Made by a program: the position numbers and the translations under genes. Below the pieces are notes generated by a model. That model was given only the letters and a program-made list of their open reading frames with translations. It made no database searches and was not told the origin of the DNA. Below, piece after piece: positions 41,410 through 50,383 of a stretch of DNA of 64,000 bases. Each line of letters opens with the position of its first letter. Position 1 is the first letter of the stretch. Location of the stretch: assembly GCF_007993795.1 (NCBI RefSeq), contig NZ_CP042476.1, positions 1,674,001-1,738,000 of the forward strand, given 5' to 3'. The stretch comes from Antarcticibacterium arcticum. GTDB taxonomy: Bacteria > Bacteroidota > Bacteroidia > Flavobacteriales > Flavobacteriaceae.

Positions 41410-43038
41410 TTAATTCTTATAATTCTCAGGCGAAACCCTGCGATTTGTTGCCTTTTCATAGGCAAAAGCCCAGCTGTAAAGATCTGCTTCCCGGTAAGGT
41501 TTGGCAAAGAATGTTAGACCTTTTGGAGCATTGTTTTCACCATAACCCATAGGAACGGTAATAGCAGGATATTTTGCCACCGCTGCAAATCCCGCATGGT
41601 AATTATTGATTGATAAAACTCCGTCAAGATTATGCTTTTTCATGGGTACTTCAAAAAATTGAGTTCCATTTCTTCTCAGGGTATCTTTAATGGCGGCAAA
41701 CTCTTTTTCATTGGCCGAATCATTTTTTATACCCTCGAACAAGCGCTGCCCATAAGGAGATCGGTTTAAAGTGTCCATTAAATTATAAGCCATTACATCT
41801 TCAACAGATCTCACTTCCACCTCACCTCCATATTTTTCAATATAATGGGGCAGGTCTTTTTTCATATCGAGGTTCAAAAGCCTTATGAAATTTGGCAATT
41901 GAACTTCTTCTGCTTCAAATTCAACAACCTCGGCCCCTGCTTGTTTCAAATCATTTATTGCCGCAACATACAGTGAATCTTCCATTAAACCTTTTATTGC
42001 ACCCAGCCTTACACCTTTCAATGACTTTTCAGAAATTGAAGTATAGAAATCTGAGCCCAGGTTCTTATTGGCAACAGAAGCGGCATCCTCCTTATCACGA
42101 CCGGTCATAGCCGAAAAAAGGATCGCATTGTCTATAACAGATTTTGTAATAGGACCGGGAGTATCCAGTGTTCCTGAGATAGGTACGATCCCGCCCCTGC
42201 TCAATACACCCACTGTAGGTTTCAAACCTACTACCGAATTCTGGCTGGAGGGAGAAAGGATAGATCCTGAAGTTTCAGATCCTACCGCGGCAGGAGCAAA
42301 ATTAGCGGCTACGGCTACAGCGCTGCCGCTACTTGAACCACCGGTGTCAAGGATCTTGCGACCATATGGATTCAGGGTTTGACCTCCAATGGCGGAATAT
42401 CCGCTTGGGCAGTCGCCACAAAAGAAATAAGCCCATTCACTTAAATTTACCTTTCCCAGGATCAAGGCTCCGTTTTCCTTCAAGCGGGTCACCAAAAAGG
42501 CATCCTCTGTCAAATTATTTTGAAAAGCCACAGCCCCTGCGGTGGTGGGCATTCCTGTAGTATTAATATTGTCTTTAAGTAAAACCGGAATTCCAAAAAT
42601 CGCATGTTTCCGTTCCCCGGCCTTGAAGGCACGGTCCCTGGCCCTTGCTTCCTCAAGAATTGTAGGATTAATGGATATTACTGAATTAAGACTCAGCGAA
42701 TTGTTCCTGTCATATTTTCTAATTCGGAATAAGTAAAATTTCACCAGTTCCTCATAAGTAAAATCACCATTTTTTACAGATCGCTGGAGGTCCGGAATTG
42801 TTTTGTCAAGGATTAGAGGCCTTAACATAGTATAACGATCTTCTGAAAAAGAAGCCATTTCCTCTTTAAAAGGGGCCCAGATAGAATCCTTGGTTAAAAA
42901 TTTAGAATCCAGAACTTTATATTCCTTTTCAACAACTGCTGTGGTGTCCCGGGTTTCCTGTACAGGAAGTTCCTGTTCTTTCGAGTCCTTTTTACAGCTC
43001 AAAAATGATATTACTACCAGAATAAAGATCTTCTTCAT
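41410..43038 (-). CDS. amidase signature-family lipoprotein
   Basis: Hydrolyses amide bonds. The Ser-cisSer-Lys triad is visible: Lys in GIPVLLKDNINT, and the Gly/Ser-rich DTGGSSSGSAVAVAANFAPAAVGSETSGSI with the two serines. A lipobox LSC (Cys15) near the N-terminus predicts a lipid-anchored exported protein, followed by a charged linker to about residue 90. 542 residues is within the family range. The substrate is unknown; exported amidases of this type in Bacteroidetes may act on peptides or cell-wall amides. Confidence 0.92.
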   Translation of the reverse strand: MKKIFILVVISFLSCKKDSKEQELPVQETRDTTAVVEKEYKVLDSKFLTKDSIWAPFKEEMASFSEDRYTMLRPLILDKTIPDLQRSVKNGDFTYEELVKFYLFRIRKYDRNNSLSLNSVISINPTILEEARARDRAFKAGERKHAIFGIPVLLKDNINTTGMPTTAGAVAFQNNLTEDAFLVTRLKENGALILGKVNLSEWAYFFCGDCPSGYSAIGGQTLNPYGRKILDTGGSSSGSAVAVAANFAPAAVGSETSGSILSPSSQNSVVGLKPTVGVLSRGGIVPISGTLDTPGPITKSVIDNAILFSAMTGRDKEDAASVANKNLGSDFYTSISEKSLKGVRLGAIKGLMEDSLYVAAINDLKQAGAEVVEFEAEEVQLPNFIRLLNLDMKKDLPHYIEKYGGEVEVRSVEDVMAYNLMDTLNRSPYGQRLFEGIKNDSANEKEFAAIKDTLRRNGTQFFEVPMKKHNLDGVLSINNYHAGFAAVAKYPAITVPMGYGENNAPKGLTFFAKPYREADLYSWAFAYEKATNRRVSPENYKN

Positions 43039-43089
43039 AAAATAATTTTTAAAATTGGAAAGAGTATGAATTATGTAGAAAAAAAGTGA

Positions 43090-44046
43090 TTATTTTTTAA
43101 AGAAGGAATCCACAAATTCCAGTTTATTGAAAACCTGTAAATCTTCCAGGCCTTCCCCTACCCCTATATATTTTACCGGAATTTTGAACTGGTCACTAAT
43201 TCCTATTACCACTCCACCTTTGGCGGTACCATCAAGTTTTGTAACCGCAAGGGAGGTTACCTCTGTGGCTGCTGTAAATTGTTTGGCCTGTTCAAAGGCA
43301 TTCTGGCCGGTAGAACCATCCAGAACCAACAACACCTCATGTGGCGCCCCCGGAATTACCTTTTGCATTACTTTTTTCACTTTAGAAAGCTCGTTCATAA
43401 GGTTTACCTTATTATGAAGTCTTCCTGCGGTATCTATAATTACCACATCCACATTTTGTTTTACCCCGCTTTGCACAGCGTCAAATGCAACTGAGGCAGG
43501 ATCGCTTCCCATTTGCTGGCGTACCATGGGCACCTGGGTCCTGTCTGCCCAAATTTGCAGCTGGTCTATCGCCGCTGCGCGGAAGGTATCAGCTGCACCA
43601 AGAAGTACACTTTTTCCCTCCTGCTTGAATTGATGAGCCAGTTTACCTATTGTAGTAGTTTTACCAACTCCGTTTACGCCCACCACCATTATAACAAATG
43701 GTTTATGCTCTGTGTTAAAGTTGAAACCCTCCCCTTCACCGCTGTCGGTTTCAGATAAGAGTCCGGCAATTTCTTCACGTAATATTCCATTGAGTTCTTC
43801 AGTACCAAGGTATTTATCCCTGGCAACCCTTTCCTCTATTCTTTTAATTATTTTAATAGTTGTAGCCACTCCCACATCACTACTTACCAAAACATTCTCC
43901 AGTTCATCCAGCACATCCTCATCTACCGTAGATTTTCCGGCTACAGCCTTGCTCATTTTGGATAAAAAATTCGTCTTGGTTTTCTCTAAACCTTTATCCA
44001 GGGTTTCCTTCTTTTCCCTGGAAAACATCTTTTTAAATAAACTCAT
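43090..44046 (-). CDS. ftsY: signal recognition particle receptor FtsY
   Basis: Docks ribosome-SRP complexes at the inner membrane and hydrolyses GTP. The NG domain is complete: P-loop GVNGVGKTTTIGKLA, DTFRAAAIDQL, DTAGRLHNKVN and TKLDGTAKGGVV. 318 residues; the acidic N-terminal extension of the E. coli protein is absent, replaced by a short basic N-terminus (SLFKKMFSREKKE), as usual in Bacteroidetes. It is downstream of the rpmB-rpmG-DUF4295 cluster, separated from it by a terminator. Confidence 0.97.
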   Translation of the reverse strand: MSLFKKMFSREKKETLDKGLEKTKTNFLSKMSKAVAGKSTVDEDVLDELENVLVSSDVGVATTIKIIKRIEERVARDKYLGTEELNGILREEIAGLLSETDSGEGEGFNFNTEHKPFVIMVVGVNGVGKTTTIGKLAHQFKQEGKSVLLGAADTFRAAAIDQLQIWADRTQVPMVRQQMGSDPASVAFDAVQSGVKQNVDVVIIDTAGRLHNKVNLMNELSKVKKVMQKVIPGAPHEVLLVLDGSTGQNAFEQAKQFTAATEVTSLAVTKLDGTAKGGVVIGISDQFKIPVKYIGVGEGLEDLQVFNKLEFVDSFFKK

Positions 44047-44089
44047 TTTTTTGGAAGATTTTTAACTCGATTGGAGGTGTAAATATACA

Positions 44090-44129
44090 TAAAAAGGAAA
44101 AGCCGTCCAGATTGCTCAGGACGGCTTTT
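44090..44129 (-). terminator. terminator after the L28-L33-DUF4295 operon
   Basis: AAAAGCCGTCC (44098-44108) pairs perfectly with GGACGGCTTTT (44119-44129), 11 pairs and a 10-nt loop, with a T-rich tail on the minus strand. It separates the ribosomal operon from ftsY, so ftsY may depend on read-through or its own promoter. Confidence 0.85.
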
Positions 44130-44147
44130 AAAATATTTTGAAATAAT

Positions 44148-44300
44148 CTATTTTTTGCTTAAAAAGTCATTCACCTCTTCCGGGGTCATAATGCTTTCAA
44201 CAAAAGTATAAGCACCAGTTTTTGGTGATTTTACCATTTTGACAGCTTTTGTCAATCTCTTCGAACCTGTTTGTAAGGATGCTACTGATTTCTTTGCCAT
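44148..44300 (-). CDS. DUF4295 family small protein
   Basis: 50 residues, starting MAKKSVASLQTGSKRLTKAV and ending EEVNDFLSKK. It is the small basic protein found in nearly all Bacteroidetes directly after rpmG; it is thought to be ribosome-associated, but I know of no proven role. The spacing to rpmG is only 7 nt. The start ATG at 44300 and the stop at 44148 bracket a clean reading frame with codon use like the ribosomal genes. Confidence 0.9.
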   Translation of the reverse strand: MAKKSVASLQTGSKRLTKAVKMVKSPKTGAYTFVESIMTPEEVNDFLSKK

Positions 44301-44307
44301 GACTCTA

Positions 44308-44490
44308 TTATTTTATCTCTTTATGAACCGTCATTTTCTTAAGAATAGGGTTAAATTTCTTTATCTCTATCCTGTCTGGCGTGTTCTTTTTATTTTTAGT
44401 TGTAATATATCTTGAAGTACCCGGTTTCCCTGATTCTTTATGCTCTGTACATTCTAAGATTACCTGTATTCTGTTACCTTTCTTTGCCAT
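44308..44490 (-). CDS. rpmG: 50S ribosomal protein L33
   Basis: 60-residue ribosomal protein near the E site. MAKKGNRIQVILECTEHK, GTSRYITTKNKKNTPDR and KKFNPILKKMTVHKE are the conserved segments. Only one cysteine remains of the four that bind zinc in other L33 forms, so this is a zinc-free (C-minus) version. It lies between L28 (24 nt upstream) and DUF4295. Confidence 0.97.
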   Translation of the reverse strand: MAKKGNRIQVILECTEHKESGKPGTSRYITTKNKKNTPDRIEIKKFNPILKKMTVHKEIK

Positions 44491-44514
44491 ATCAATGTGT
44501 CTTGATGGTGGGGA

Positions 44515-44754
44515 TTATTTATTCAAAAATCCTTTTTCTCTTGCGTCTTTCATAACCGCAGAGATCCCTAATTTATTAATGTTTTTTAATGCAGATGTTG
44601 AAACTTTTAAAGTTACCCATCTATCCTCTTCTGGAATATAAAAACGCTTCTTTAACAGGTTGATGTTAAATTTACGCTTTGTCTTATTCATAGCGTGAGA
44701 AACATTGTTCCCTACCATTGCTTTTTTACCCGTAAGCTCACAAACTCTTGACAT
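44515..44754 (-). CDS. rpmB: 50S ribosomal protein L28
   Basis: 79-residue ribosomal protein. MSRVCELTGKKAMVGNNVSHAMNKTKRKF and WVTLKVSTSALKNINKLGI are the family signatures. It has a single Cys, so this too is a zinc-free form. It is the first gene of the operon, about 40 nt downstream of a promoter-like TTG-N20-TTAATTTG element on the minus strand. Confidence 0.97.
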   Translation of the reverse strand: MSRVCELTGKKAMVGNNVSHAMNKTKRKFNINLLKKRFYIPEEDRWVTLKVSTSALKNINKLGISAVMKDAREKGFLNK

Positions 44755-44791
44755 TGTTTTATTCTTTATCTTGTTATTTCAAAACAGGCTG

Positions 44792-44822
44792 CAAATTAAC
44801 GATTATTTTACCAAACAGCCAA
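44792..44822 (-). promoter_or_regulatory. probable promoter of the rpmB operon
   Basis: On the minus strand TTG (44822-44820) is followed 20 nt later by TTAATTTG (44799-44792), one mismatch from the Bacteroidetes -7 consensus TAnnTTTG, 38 nt before the L28 start. Confidence 0.5.
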
Positions 44823-44915
44823 CATAAATTTAAAAATATTTACAGCATTTTCTGAATGCTATTTTTTTGCATATCCCTTGTCATCACAAGCTCCCACCGT
44901 ATCCCCGGGAAAATA

Positions 44916-46166
44916 TTATTTTTTAACCAGTTCTCTTAGCAGTAATTCGAAAGCTTTATTTACGGCTTTTTTAACAACATCTTCCCGGCTGCTGCCAAAT
45001 TTATATTTTTTTGAGAAAACTCCCCTTGGGGTGCCAATACCAATAAATACAGTTCCCACTTCGGCCCCACTTTCCCCTTTTTTTGGCCCGGCATTTCCGG
45101 TGGTTGAGATGGCATAATCTGCCTGGAAAAGCTTCATGGCATTCTTTGCCATTTCCTCAGCCACTTCCCCACTTACCACGCTATATTTTTCAATCGTACC
45201 GGGCGATACCTTCAGGATCTCTTCCTTTACCTGCGTAGCATAGGCTACCATCCCGCCCTTAAAACAAGTAGATGCCCCGGGATTAATGGTAAATTGAGCT
45301 GCTACCTCACCCCCACTAAAACTTTCAGCAGAACATAAAAACTGTTCTTTGGAGGTAAGCAGCTTATTCAAAGTCACGGTTATGTTATCATCTTCATTTA
45401 TATTCTCCAAAAGGATATCATCGATCAAAGGATAAAGGAGATCCAATTGTTTTTCAATTGCCTCTTTAAGCGCATCCTCATCCTCGCCTTTTCCCGAGAT
45501 CCTGAGACGCACACTTCCAAGATCTGGTAGGTAAGCAAGTTGGAGATCTTCCGGTAAATTATTCTCCCACTCTTCCAGGCGCTCTGCGAGGGCACTTTCC
45601 CCCAGGCCATAGGTGCGCAGGGTCTTGTGATAAATAAAAGGGCGGCGGAATTCTTCTTTAAGTTTAGGAATGATCTCCTTCTCCATCAATATTTTCATTT
45701 CAAATGGTACCCCGGGAATTGCAATAACTACCGTTTTTTCCATTTTTATCCACAGCCCGGGAGCGGTTCCATATTTATTGTGAAGCACCGTAGCTTTGGA
45801 AGGAACCATAGCTTGTTCCCGGTTAAGATCGGAGACCGGGCGATCATTTAATTTTTTGAACAGCTCTTCAATATGCTTTAGAACTGCTTCATCTTTTACC
45901 AGGATATCATCAAAAAATTCACAAAGGGAATATTTTGTGACGTCATCTTTTGTGGGGCCAAGGCCTCCCGAAATAATAACAACATTTGCCCTCGCCGCTG
46001 CCCCTTTTAATGTCTTAAGAATCTGGGTGCGGTCATCTTTAATACTGGCGATCTGGTCAACAGATATACCTATCCTGTCCAGTTCTCCCGCAATATCGGC
46101 AGAATTCGTATCAACTACCTGACCTATAAGGAGCTCGTTTCCAATGGTAATGATCTCTGCGGTCAT
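44916..46166 (-). CDS. cinA: CinA family protein (NMN deamidase/ADP-ribose pyrophosphatase)
   Basis: A two-domain protein. The N-terminal half (about 1-170) is the molybdopterin-binding-like domain, AEIITIGNELLIGQVVDTNS and VIISGGLGPTKDDVT, now linked to ADP-ribose pyrophosphatase activity; the C-terminal CinA domain (about 260-416) contains SAESFSGGEVAAQFT and STTGNAGP and deamidates nicotinamide mononucleotide in other bacteria. 416 residues is the full-length form. Its start overlaps the stop of the Hpt gene by 4 nt (ATGA). Historically it is called competence/damage-inducible. Confidence 0.95.
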   Translation of the reverse strand: MTAEIITIGNELLIGQVVDTNSADIAGELDRIGISVDQIASIKDDRTQILKTLKGAAARANVVIISGGLGPTKDDVTKYSLCEFFDDILVKDEAVLKHIEELFKKLNDRPVSDLNREQAMVPSKATVLHNKYGTAPGLWIKMEKTVVIAIPGVPFEMKILMEKEIIPKLKEEFRRPFIYHKTLRTYGLGESALAERLEEWENNLPEDLQLAYLPDLGSVRLRISGKGEDEDALKEAIEKQLDLLYPLIDDILLENINEDDNITVTLNKLLTSKEQFLCSAESFSGGEVAAQFTINPGASTCFKGGMVAYATQVKEEILKVSPGTIEKYSVVSGEVAEEMAKNAMKLFQADYAISTTGNAGPKKGESGAEVGTVFIGIGTPRGVFSKKYKFGSSREDVVKKAVNKAFELLLRELVKK

Positions 46167-46507
46167 TCCAGGTCAAAATCTTTTTTTAGCTGGTGCTGCG
46201 CAAGATTAACTTTGGTGGCGATACGTTCTCCGGCGGTTTGGGCATCGGCTTCTTTTGCATTGCCTTTAGACCATGCTTCAATGAGGAGCACATGTTCCAT
46301 AAGATCCAGACCAAATAACTGCAAATTAGGTTTCATTTTATGAGCATATTGATACGCCAGAGATGGATTCCCATTTTCCATAGCCTCAATCATAGACTTA
46401 ACATCTGGCGGGATCTCTTCGAGGAATGTCTGCACTATTACCTTTAAAAAATCCTCATCGCCACCTGCCATCTCTTTAACATCTGTTAGATCGTAGTATT
46501 TGCTCAT
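46163..46507 (-). CDS. stand-alone Hpt phosphotransfer protein
   Basis: 114 residues forming one histidine-phosphotransfer four-helix bundle. The phospho-accepting His is His56 in AYQYAHKMKPNLQLFG, with the usual Lys after it. There is no kinase or receiver domain, so it must relay phosphate between other proteins, perhaps hybrid kinases like the one at the right edge of the window. It is tightly coupled on both sides: the stop overlaps cinA by 4 nt and the start shares one base with the FAH stop (TAATG). Confidence 0.88.
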   Translation of the reverse strand: MSKYYDLTDVKEMAGGDEDFLKVIVQTFLEEIPPDVKSMIEAMENGNPSLAYQYAHKMKPNLQLFGLDLMEHVLLIEAWSKGNAKEADAQTAGERIATKVNLAQHQLKKDFDLE

Positions 46508-47121
46508 TACTTTACGTTTATTGAAAAAATCTGTTCCTTTTCTATAAATCCGGTAAGGCGGTCGTTTATATCGACTTTACCAACCCCCTGCGGAGTTCCT
46601 GTAAAAATTATATCCCCAATTTTAAGGGTAAAGAATTGGGAAACATAGGATATGATCTCATCCATTTTCCACAGCATATCCCTGGTATTTCCATTCTGGA
46701 CAGGCTGTTCATTCTTCAATAAGCTAAAGTTAATATTATTTAGGTTTTCAATGGAATTTTTATTTATCCATTTTTCTCCAATAACCGCTGCTCCATCAAA
46801 GGCTTTTGCCTTTTCCCACGGCAGGCCTTTATCTTTTAATTTTTGCTGAAGGTCACGGGCGGTGAAATCAATCCCCAGGCCTATCTCCTCATAGTATTTA
46901 TGAGCATATTTCTCCTGAATATATTTTCCTACTTTATTAATTCTTACGAGCACTTCCACTTCAAAATGTACATCGTTGGAAAATTCAGGAATAAAAAAAG
47001 GCTGTTTTTTAAGGAGGATAGCAGTGTCCGGTTTTAAAAATATTACGGGCTCGGTGGGCTTTTCATTTTTTAATTCTGAGATATGCTCACTGTAGTTTCT
47101 GCCAATACATATTATTTTCAT
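46507..47121 (-). CDS. fumarylacetoacetate hydrolase family protein
   Basis: 204 residues containing the complete FAH C-terminal domain: KIICIGRNYSEHISELKN at the start, metal-binding acidic residues in DVHFEVEVLVRI and GIDFTARDLQ, and the IIFTGTPQGVGKV segment. Small FAH proteins act as oxaloacetate decarboxylases, acylpyruvases or hydratases; which one applies here is not visible. First gene of the FAH-hpt-cinA coupled run on the minus strand. Confidence 0.93.
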   Translation of the reverse strand: MKIICIGRNYSEHISELKNEKPTEPVIFLKPDTAILLKKQPFFIPEFSNDVHFEVEVLVRINKVGKYIQEKYAHKYYEEIGLGIDFTARDLQQKLKDKGLPWEKAKAFDGAAVIGEKWINKNSIENLNNINFSLLKNEQPVQNGNTRDMLWKMDEIISYVSQFFTLKIGDIIFTGTPQGVGKVDINDRLTGFIEKEQIFSINVK

Positions 47122-47178
47122 TTAAAAGAAAGATTTAATTAATGCTACCCATAATCCTGGGAGTTGGCCGTAAGTTTC

Positions 47179-47955
47179 CTATTTAAGTTTTGTATTAAGT
47201 TTTCTAAGCTTGATAGCTGTTAGCACTTTTTTAGTGTACAGTGGGAAATCGGCATTCTGTATCCAACCAAAATAACCGGGTTCCTCTTCCAGGACCTTCT
47301 CTACATTCTTACCTTTATATTTTCCAAAGGCAAATACCTCAGCCCCGGTTTTATCATAGGAGATAAAACCCGCAAAATCGGCAAATTTCTTTCGGGTACT
47401 AAAGGTAGAAAGACTGCTTATATCATTTTCAAGTTCCTCATACCGCTGCACCTGGGATTTAAGTATCTCATAGGTCGCCATGGTATCAGCTTCAGCAGAA
47501 TGGGCACCTTCGAGATTTTTCCCACAGTAAAACTGGTATGCCGCGGAAAGCGTGCGCTGCTCCATTTTATGGAATATGGTTTGCACATCTACAGAAAGGG
47601 TAGATTTCATTTCAAAATCTATCCCTGCCCGTAGCAGCTCCTCAACCAGCAAAGGTATATCAAACCTGTCTGAATTATAACCGCCAAGATCACAGCCCTT
47701 AATCATTTCATGAACTTTAGGGGCGAGCTGGTCAAAAGTAGGTTCATTTTCAACTTTTTCATTACTTATGCCGTGAATGGCAATAACCTCATCCGGGATT
47801 TTAACCCCGGGATTCACAAGCCAGGTCTTACTTTCTTTATTCCCGTTTGGAAATACCTTTAAAATAGATATTTCCACGATCCTATCTTTTGCAAGGTTTG
47901 TACCGGTGGTTTCAAGATCAAAAAAACAAATGGGCCTGGTGAGTTTTAACTCCAT
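47179..47955 (-). CDS. DnaQ-like 3'-5' exonuclease with DUF3820 domain
   Basis: Cuts nucleotides from DNA or RNA 3 prime ends. The DEDDh motifs are intact: PICFFDLETTGTN (Asp, Glu), GGYNSDRFDIPLLVEELL (Asp) and HSAEADTMATYEIL (His, Asp). The C-terminal 70 residues (VFAFGKYKGKNVEKVLEEEPGYFGW) are the DUF3820 domain often attached to such exonucleases. 258 residues. It is not the PolIII epsilon subunit of this genome with certainty. It is about 60 nt upstream of the FAH gene on the same strand. Confidence 0.93.
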   Translation of the reverse strand: MELKLTRPICFFDLETTGTNLAKDRIVEISILKVFPNGNKESKTWLVNPGVKIPDEVIAIHGISNEKVENEPTFDQLAPKVHEMIKGCDLGGYNSDRFDIPLLVEELLRAGIDFEMKSTLSVDVQTIFHKMEQRTLSAAYQFYCGKNLEGAHSAEADTMATYEILKSQVQRYEELENDISSLSTFSTRKKFADFAGFISYDKTGAEVFAFGKYKGKNVEKVLEEEPGYFGWIQNADFPLYTKKVLTAIKLRKLNTKLK

Positions 47956-48090
47956 AATTGGAATATAATTTTTTGTAAATATAACATTTTTTGATAGTTC
48001 TCTTTGGGACGGGAGGGGGAATAAACCCGGCAGGTTAAAGGTTCCAATTTCAAATTATTGGGGCCTTTTATCCCCTTTTACCCCACTGTG

Positions 48091-48126
48091 AAAAATAAAA
48101 CCGGGCCGAAAGGATCGACCCGGTTT
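48091..48126 (-). terminator. terminator after the 2-oxoacid dehydrogenase E2 gene
   Basis: AAACCGGG (48098-48105) and CCCGGTTT (48119-48126) pair; on the minus strand the tail is TTTTATTTTT. It begins 23 nt after the stop codon. Confidence 0.8.
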
Positions 48127-48148
48127 AAGAATATTTTAAAAAAAATTA

Positions 48149-49456
48149 TTAAGCAACCCTGTCCTTATCGAACCCTTCAAGATACTGTGCTACCCTTTGA
48201 ACAAACTGGCCTCCAAGAGCCCCGTTAACAACGCGGTGATCATAGCTGTGAGAAAGGAACATTTTATGGCGAATACCAATAAAATCTCCTTCAGGGGTTT
48301 CAATTACTGCAGGAACTTTCCTGATTGCTCCCAACGCAAGGATTGCTACCTGTGGCTGATTAATAATGGGGGTTCCCATTATACTGCCAAAGGTTCCAAC
48401 ATTGGTCACGGTATAGGTTCCACCCTGGATATCATCGGGTTTCAATTTATTATTTCGTGCCCTGTCTGCCAGGTCATTTACTGCCTTGGCAAGACCTACA
48501 AGGTTTAGCCTGTCTGCATTCTTAATAACCGGTACAATAAGGTTTCCATCCGGAAGGGCCGCAGCCATTCCCAGGTTAATATTTTTACGTTTAATGATCT
48601 TATCTCCGTCTACAGAAATATTGATCATTGGGAAATCTTTGATCGCCTTGGCAACAGCTTCCATGAAAATTGGAGTAAAAGTAAGTTTCTCTCCTTCGCG
48701 TTGCTCAAAGCTATTCTTATTTTTATTTCTCCAGTTCCAGATGTTGGTTACATCTACCTCAATAAATGATTGCACGTGGGCTGAAGTTGTATTGCTTTCA
48801 ACCATATGATGTGAGATCATTTTGCCCATACGGGTCATTTCAATGATCTCATCTTCTGCATTAACGCTTATGGGAGCTGCCGGCTTTTTAGCTACAGGTT
48901 CCTGTGCGGCACTTTTTTGAGTTGGTGCTGCCGCGGAAGGTTGGGAAGAACGATTCTCAACATACTCAAGAATATCATTTTTTGTAACCCTGCCATCTTT
49001 TCCTGAACCTTTCACTTTGTCAAGTTCTTCAGGAGAAATTCCTTCTTTTTTCGCAATGTTCTTTACAAGGGGAGAATAAAATTTGTCAGAATCTGTAAAA
49101 TATTCAGGAGAAGATTGTATGCTGTGACTGGCGGAAGCCACAAGTTCTTCAGCCTCTTTTACCATAGTTCCCTCTTCAGCTTTGGCTGGTTCTTCCACAT
49201 CACCTGTACTTTCTCCTTCTATTTCAATAATAGCAATTGTCTGGCCTACCTGAACAACATCATCAACTTCAAAAAGCTTCTCTACAAGTTTCCCGGTAAC
49301 CTCACTTGGCACCTCGCTGTCTACTTTATCTGTAGCTATTTCAAGCACAGCCTCGTCGGCATCAATGCTATCTCCAACCTCTTTTAACCAGGTAGTAATG
49401 GTTGCCTCAGCAACACTTTCGCCCATTTTGGGCAATTTAAGTTCAAACTTTGCCAT
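48149..49456 (-). CDS. 2-oxoacid dehydrogenase E2 (dihydrolipoamide acyltransferase)
   Basis: Core acyltransferase of a 2-oxoacid dehydrogenase complex. Domains in order: a lipoyl domain (1-80) with lipoyl-Lys in EIATDKVDSEVPS, an acidic Pro/Ala linker, a peripheral-subunit-binding domain (about 125-165), a second linker rich in Ala/Pro/Gln, and the catalytic domain with His in SHSYDHRVVNGALGGQFV. 435 residues with one lipoyl domain. The pattern is nearer branched-chain or 2-oxoglutarate E2 than pyruvate E2; I leave the symbol empty for that reason. It is monocistronic in this window. Confidence 0.93.
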   Translation of the reverse strand: MAKFELKLPKMGESVAEATITTWLKEVGDSIDADEAVLEIATDKVDSEVPSEVTGKLVEKLFEVDDVVQVGQTIAIIEIEGESTGDVEEPAKAEEGTMVKEAEELVASASHSIQSSPEYFTDSDKFYSPLVKNIAKKEGISPEELDKVKGSGKDGRVTKNDILEYVENRSSQPSAAAPTQKSAAQEPVAKKPAAPISVNAEDEIIEMTRMGKMISHHMVESNTTSAHVQSFIEVDVTNIWNWRNKNKNSFEQREGEKLTFTPIFMEAVAKAIKDFPMINISVDGDKIIKRKNINLGMAAALPDGNLIVPVIKNADRLNLVGLAKAVNDLADRARNNKLKPDDIQGGTYTVTNVGTFGSIMGTPIINQPQVAILALGAIRKVPAVIETPEGDFIGIRHKMFLSHSYDHRVVNGALGGQFVQRVAQYLEGFDKDRVA

Positions 49457-49670
49457 ATTATTATCTCAAAGATGTTTTTTATAAAACTATTTGCGAAATT
49501 ACTTATTTTTAAGCTTCTTATATATTAAATATTCAATAAAATTAAAGGAGCAAAAAATTCCGGTTCCCTAAATTTCGCTTTACATGGTAAAATTACACTT
49601 TTCTTATGTTTATTTTGAGAAGCCGCCCGTTTTTCATGCCCAATGATCCAAAACTGAATTACCAGGATCC

Positions 49671-50288
49671 TTAACTTCTCAGGGAACTTTCAAAAGGAAC
49701 CCGGTTGGTTATACTCCTTCCCAGGGTTACCTCATCTGCATATTCCAGTTCATCCCCTACCGAAATTCCCCTGGCGATGGTAGAAGTTTTAACTTCAACT
49801 CCTTCCAGTTGTTTAAATATATAAAAATTGGTTGTATCGCCTTCAAGGGTACTGCTAAGGGCAAAAATGATCTCTTGTATCTCCCCTTCCTTTACTTTCT
49901 CGATAAGGGACCGTATATTTAATTGGGAAGGCCCAATCCCGTCCATAGGACTTATCTTTCCACCAAGTACATGGTACAGCCCGCGGTATTGCGAGGTGTT
50001 TTCTATGGCCATCACATCCCTTATGTCTTCAACTACACAAACTATTTCCCTAACGCGGTTGGGGTTTGCACAAATGTCACAAACCTCTGTATCACTTATG
50101 TTATGGCAATTTTTACACAGTTTTATATTACTACGAAGATCTAATAAAGCTTTGGTAAACTGTTCGGTTTGAGCTAAGGGTTGTTTGAGCAAATGCAACA
50201 CCAGCCTTAAAGCGGTACGTTTTCCTACTCCTGGCAGTAGGGACATTTCGGCTACTGCCTGTTCCAGTAATTTTGATGAAAAGTTCAT
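49671..50288 (-). CDS. recR: recombination protein RecR
   Basis: Works with RecF/RecO to load RecA at gaps. The helix-hairpin-helix LPGVGKRTALRLVLHLL, the C4 zinc finger CKNCHNISDTEVCDIC, and the Toprim domain with CVVEDIRDVMAIENT, YHVLGGKISPMDG and EIIFALSSTLEGDTT are all present. 205 residues matches the family. It diverges from the sodium:solute symporter gene, with about 95 nt between the two start codons. Confidence 0.97.
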   Translation of the reverse strand: MNFSSKLLEQAVAEMSLLPGVGKRTALRLVLHLLKQPLAQTEQFTKALLDLRSNIKLCKNCHNISDTEVCDICANPNRVREIVCVVEDIRDVMAIENTSQYRGLYHVLGGKISPMDGIGPSQLNIRSLIEKVKEGEIQEIIFALSSTLEGDTTNFYIFKQLEGVEVKTSTIARGISVGDELEYADEVTLGRSITNRVPFESSLRS

Positions 50289-50383
50289 ACTGCGAATTTA
50301 AGATTTTGGGAAATGAATTCAGCAAGAAAAGCTCATGTTTAGTGTTAATTTGTAATTTCGCCTCCTGAACCCTAAAAAAAGCT

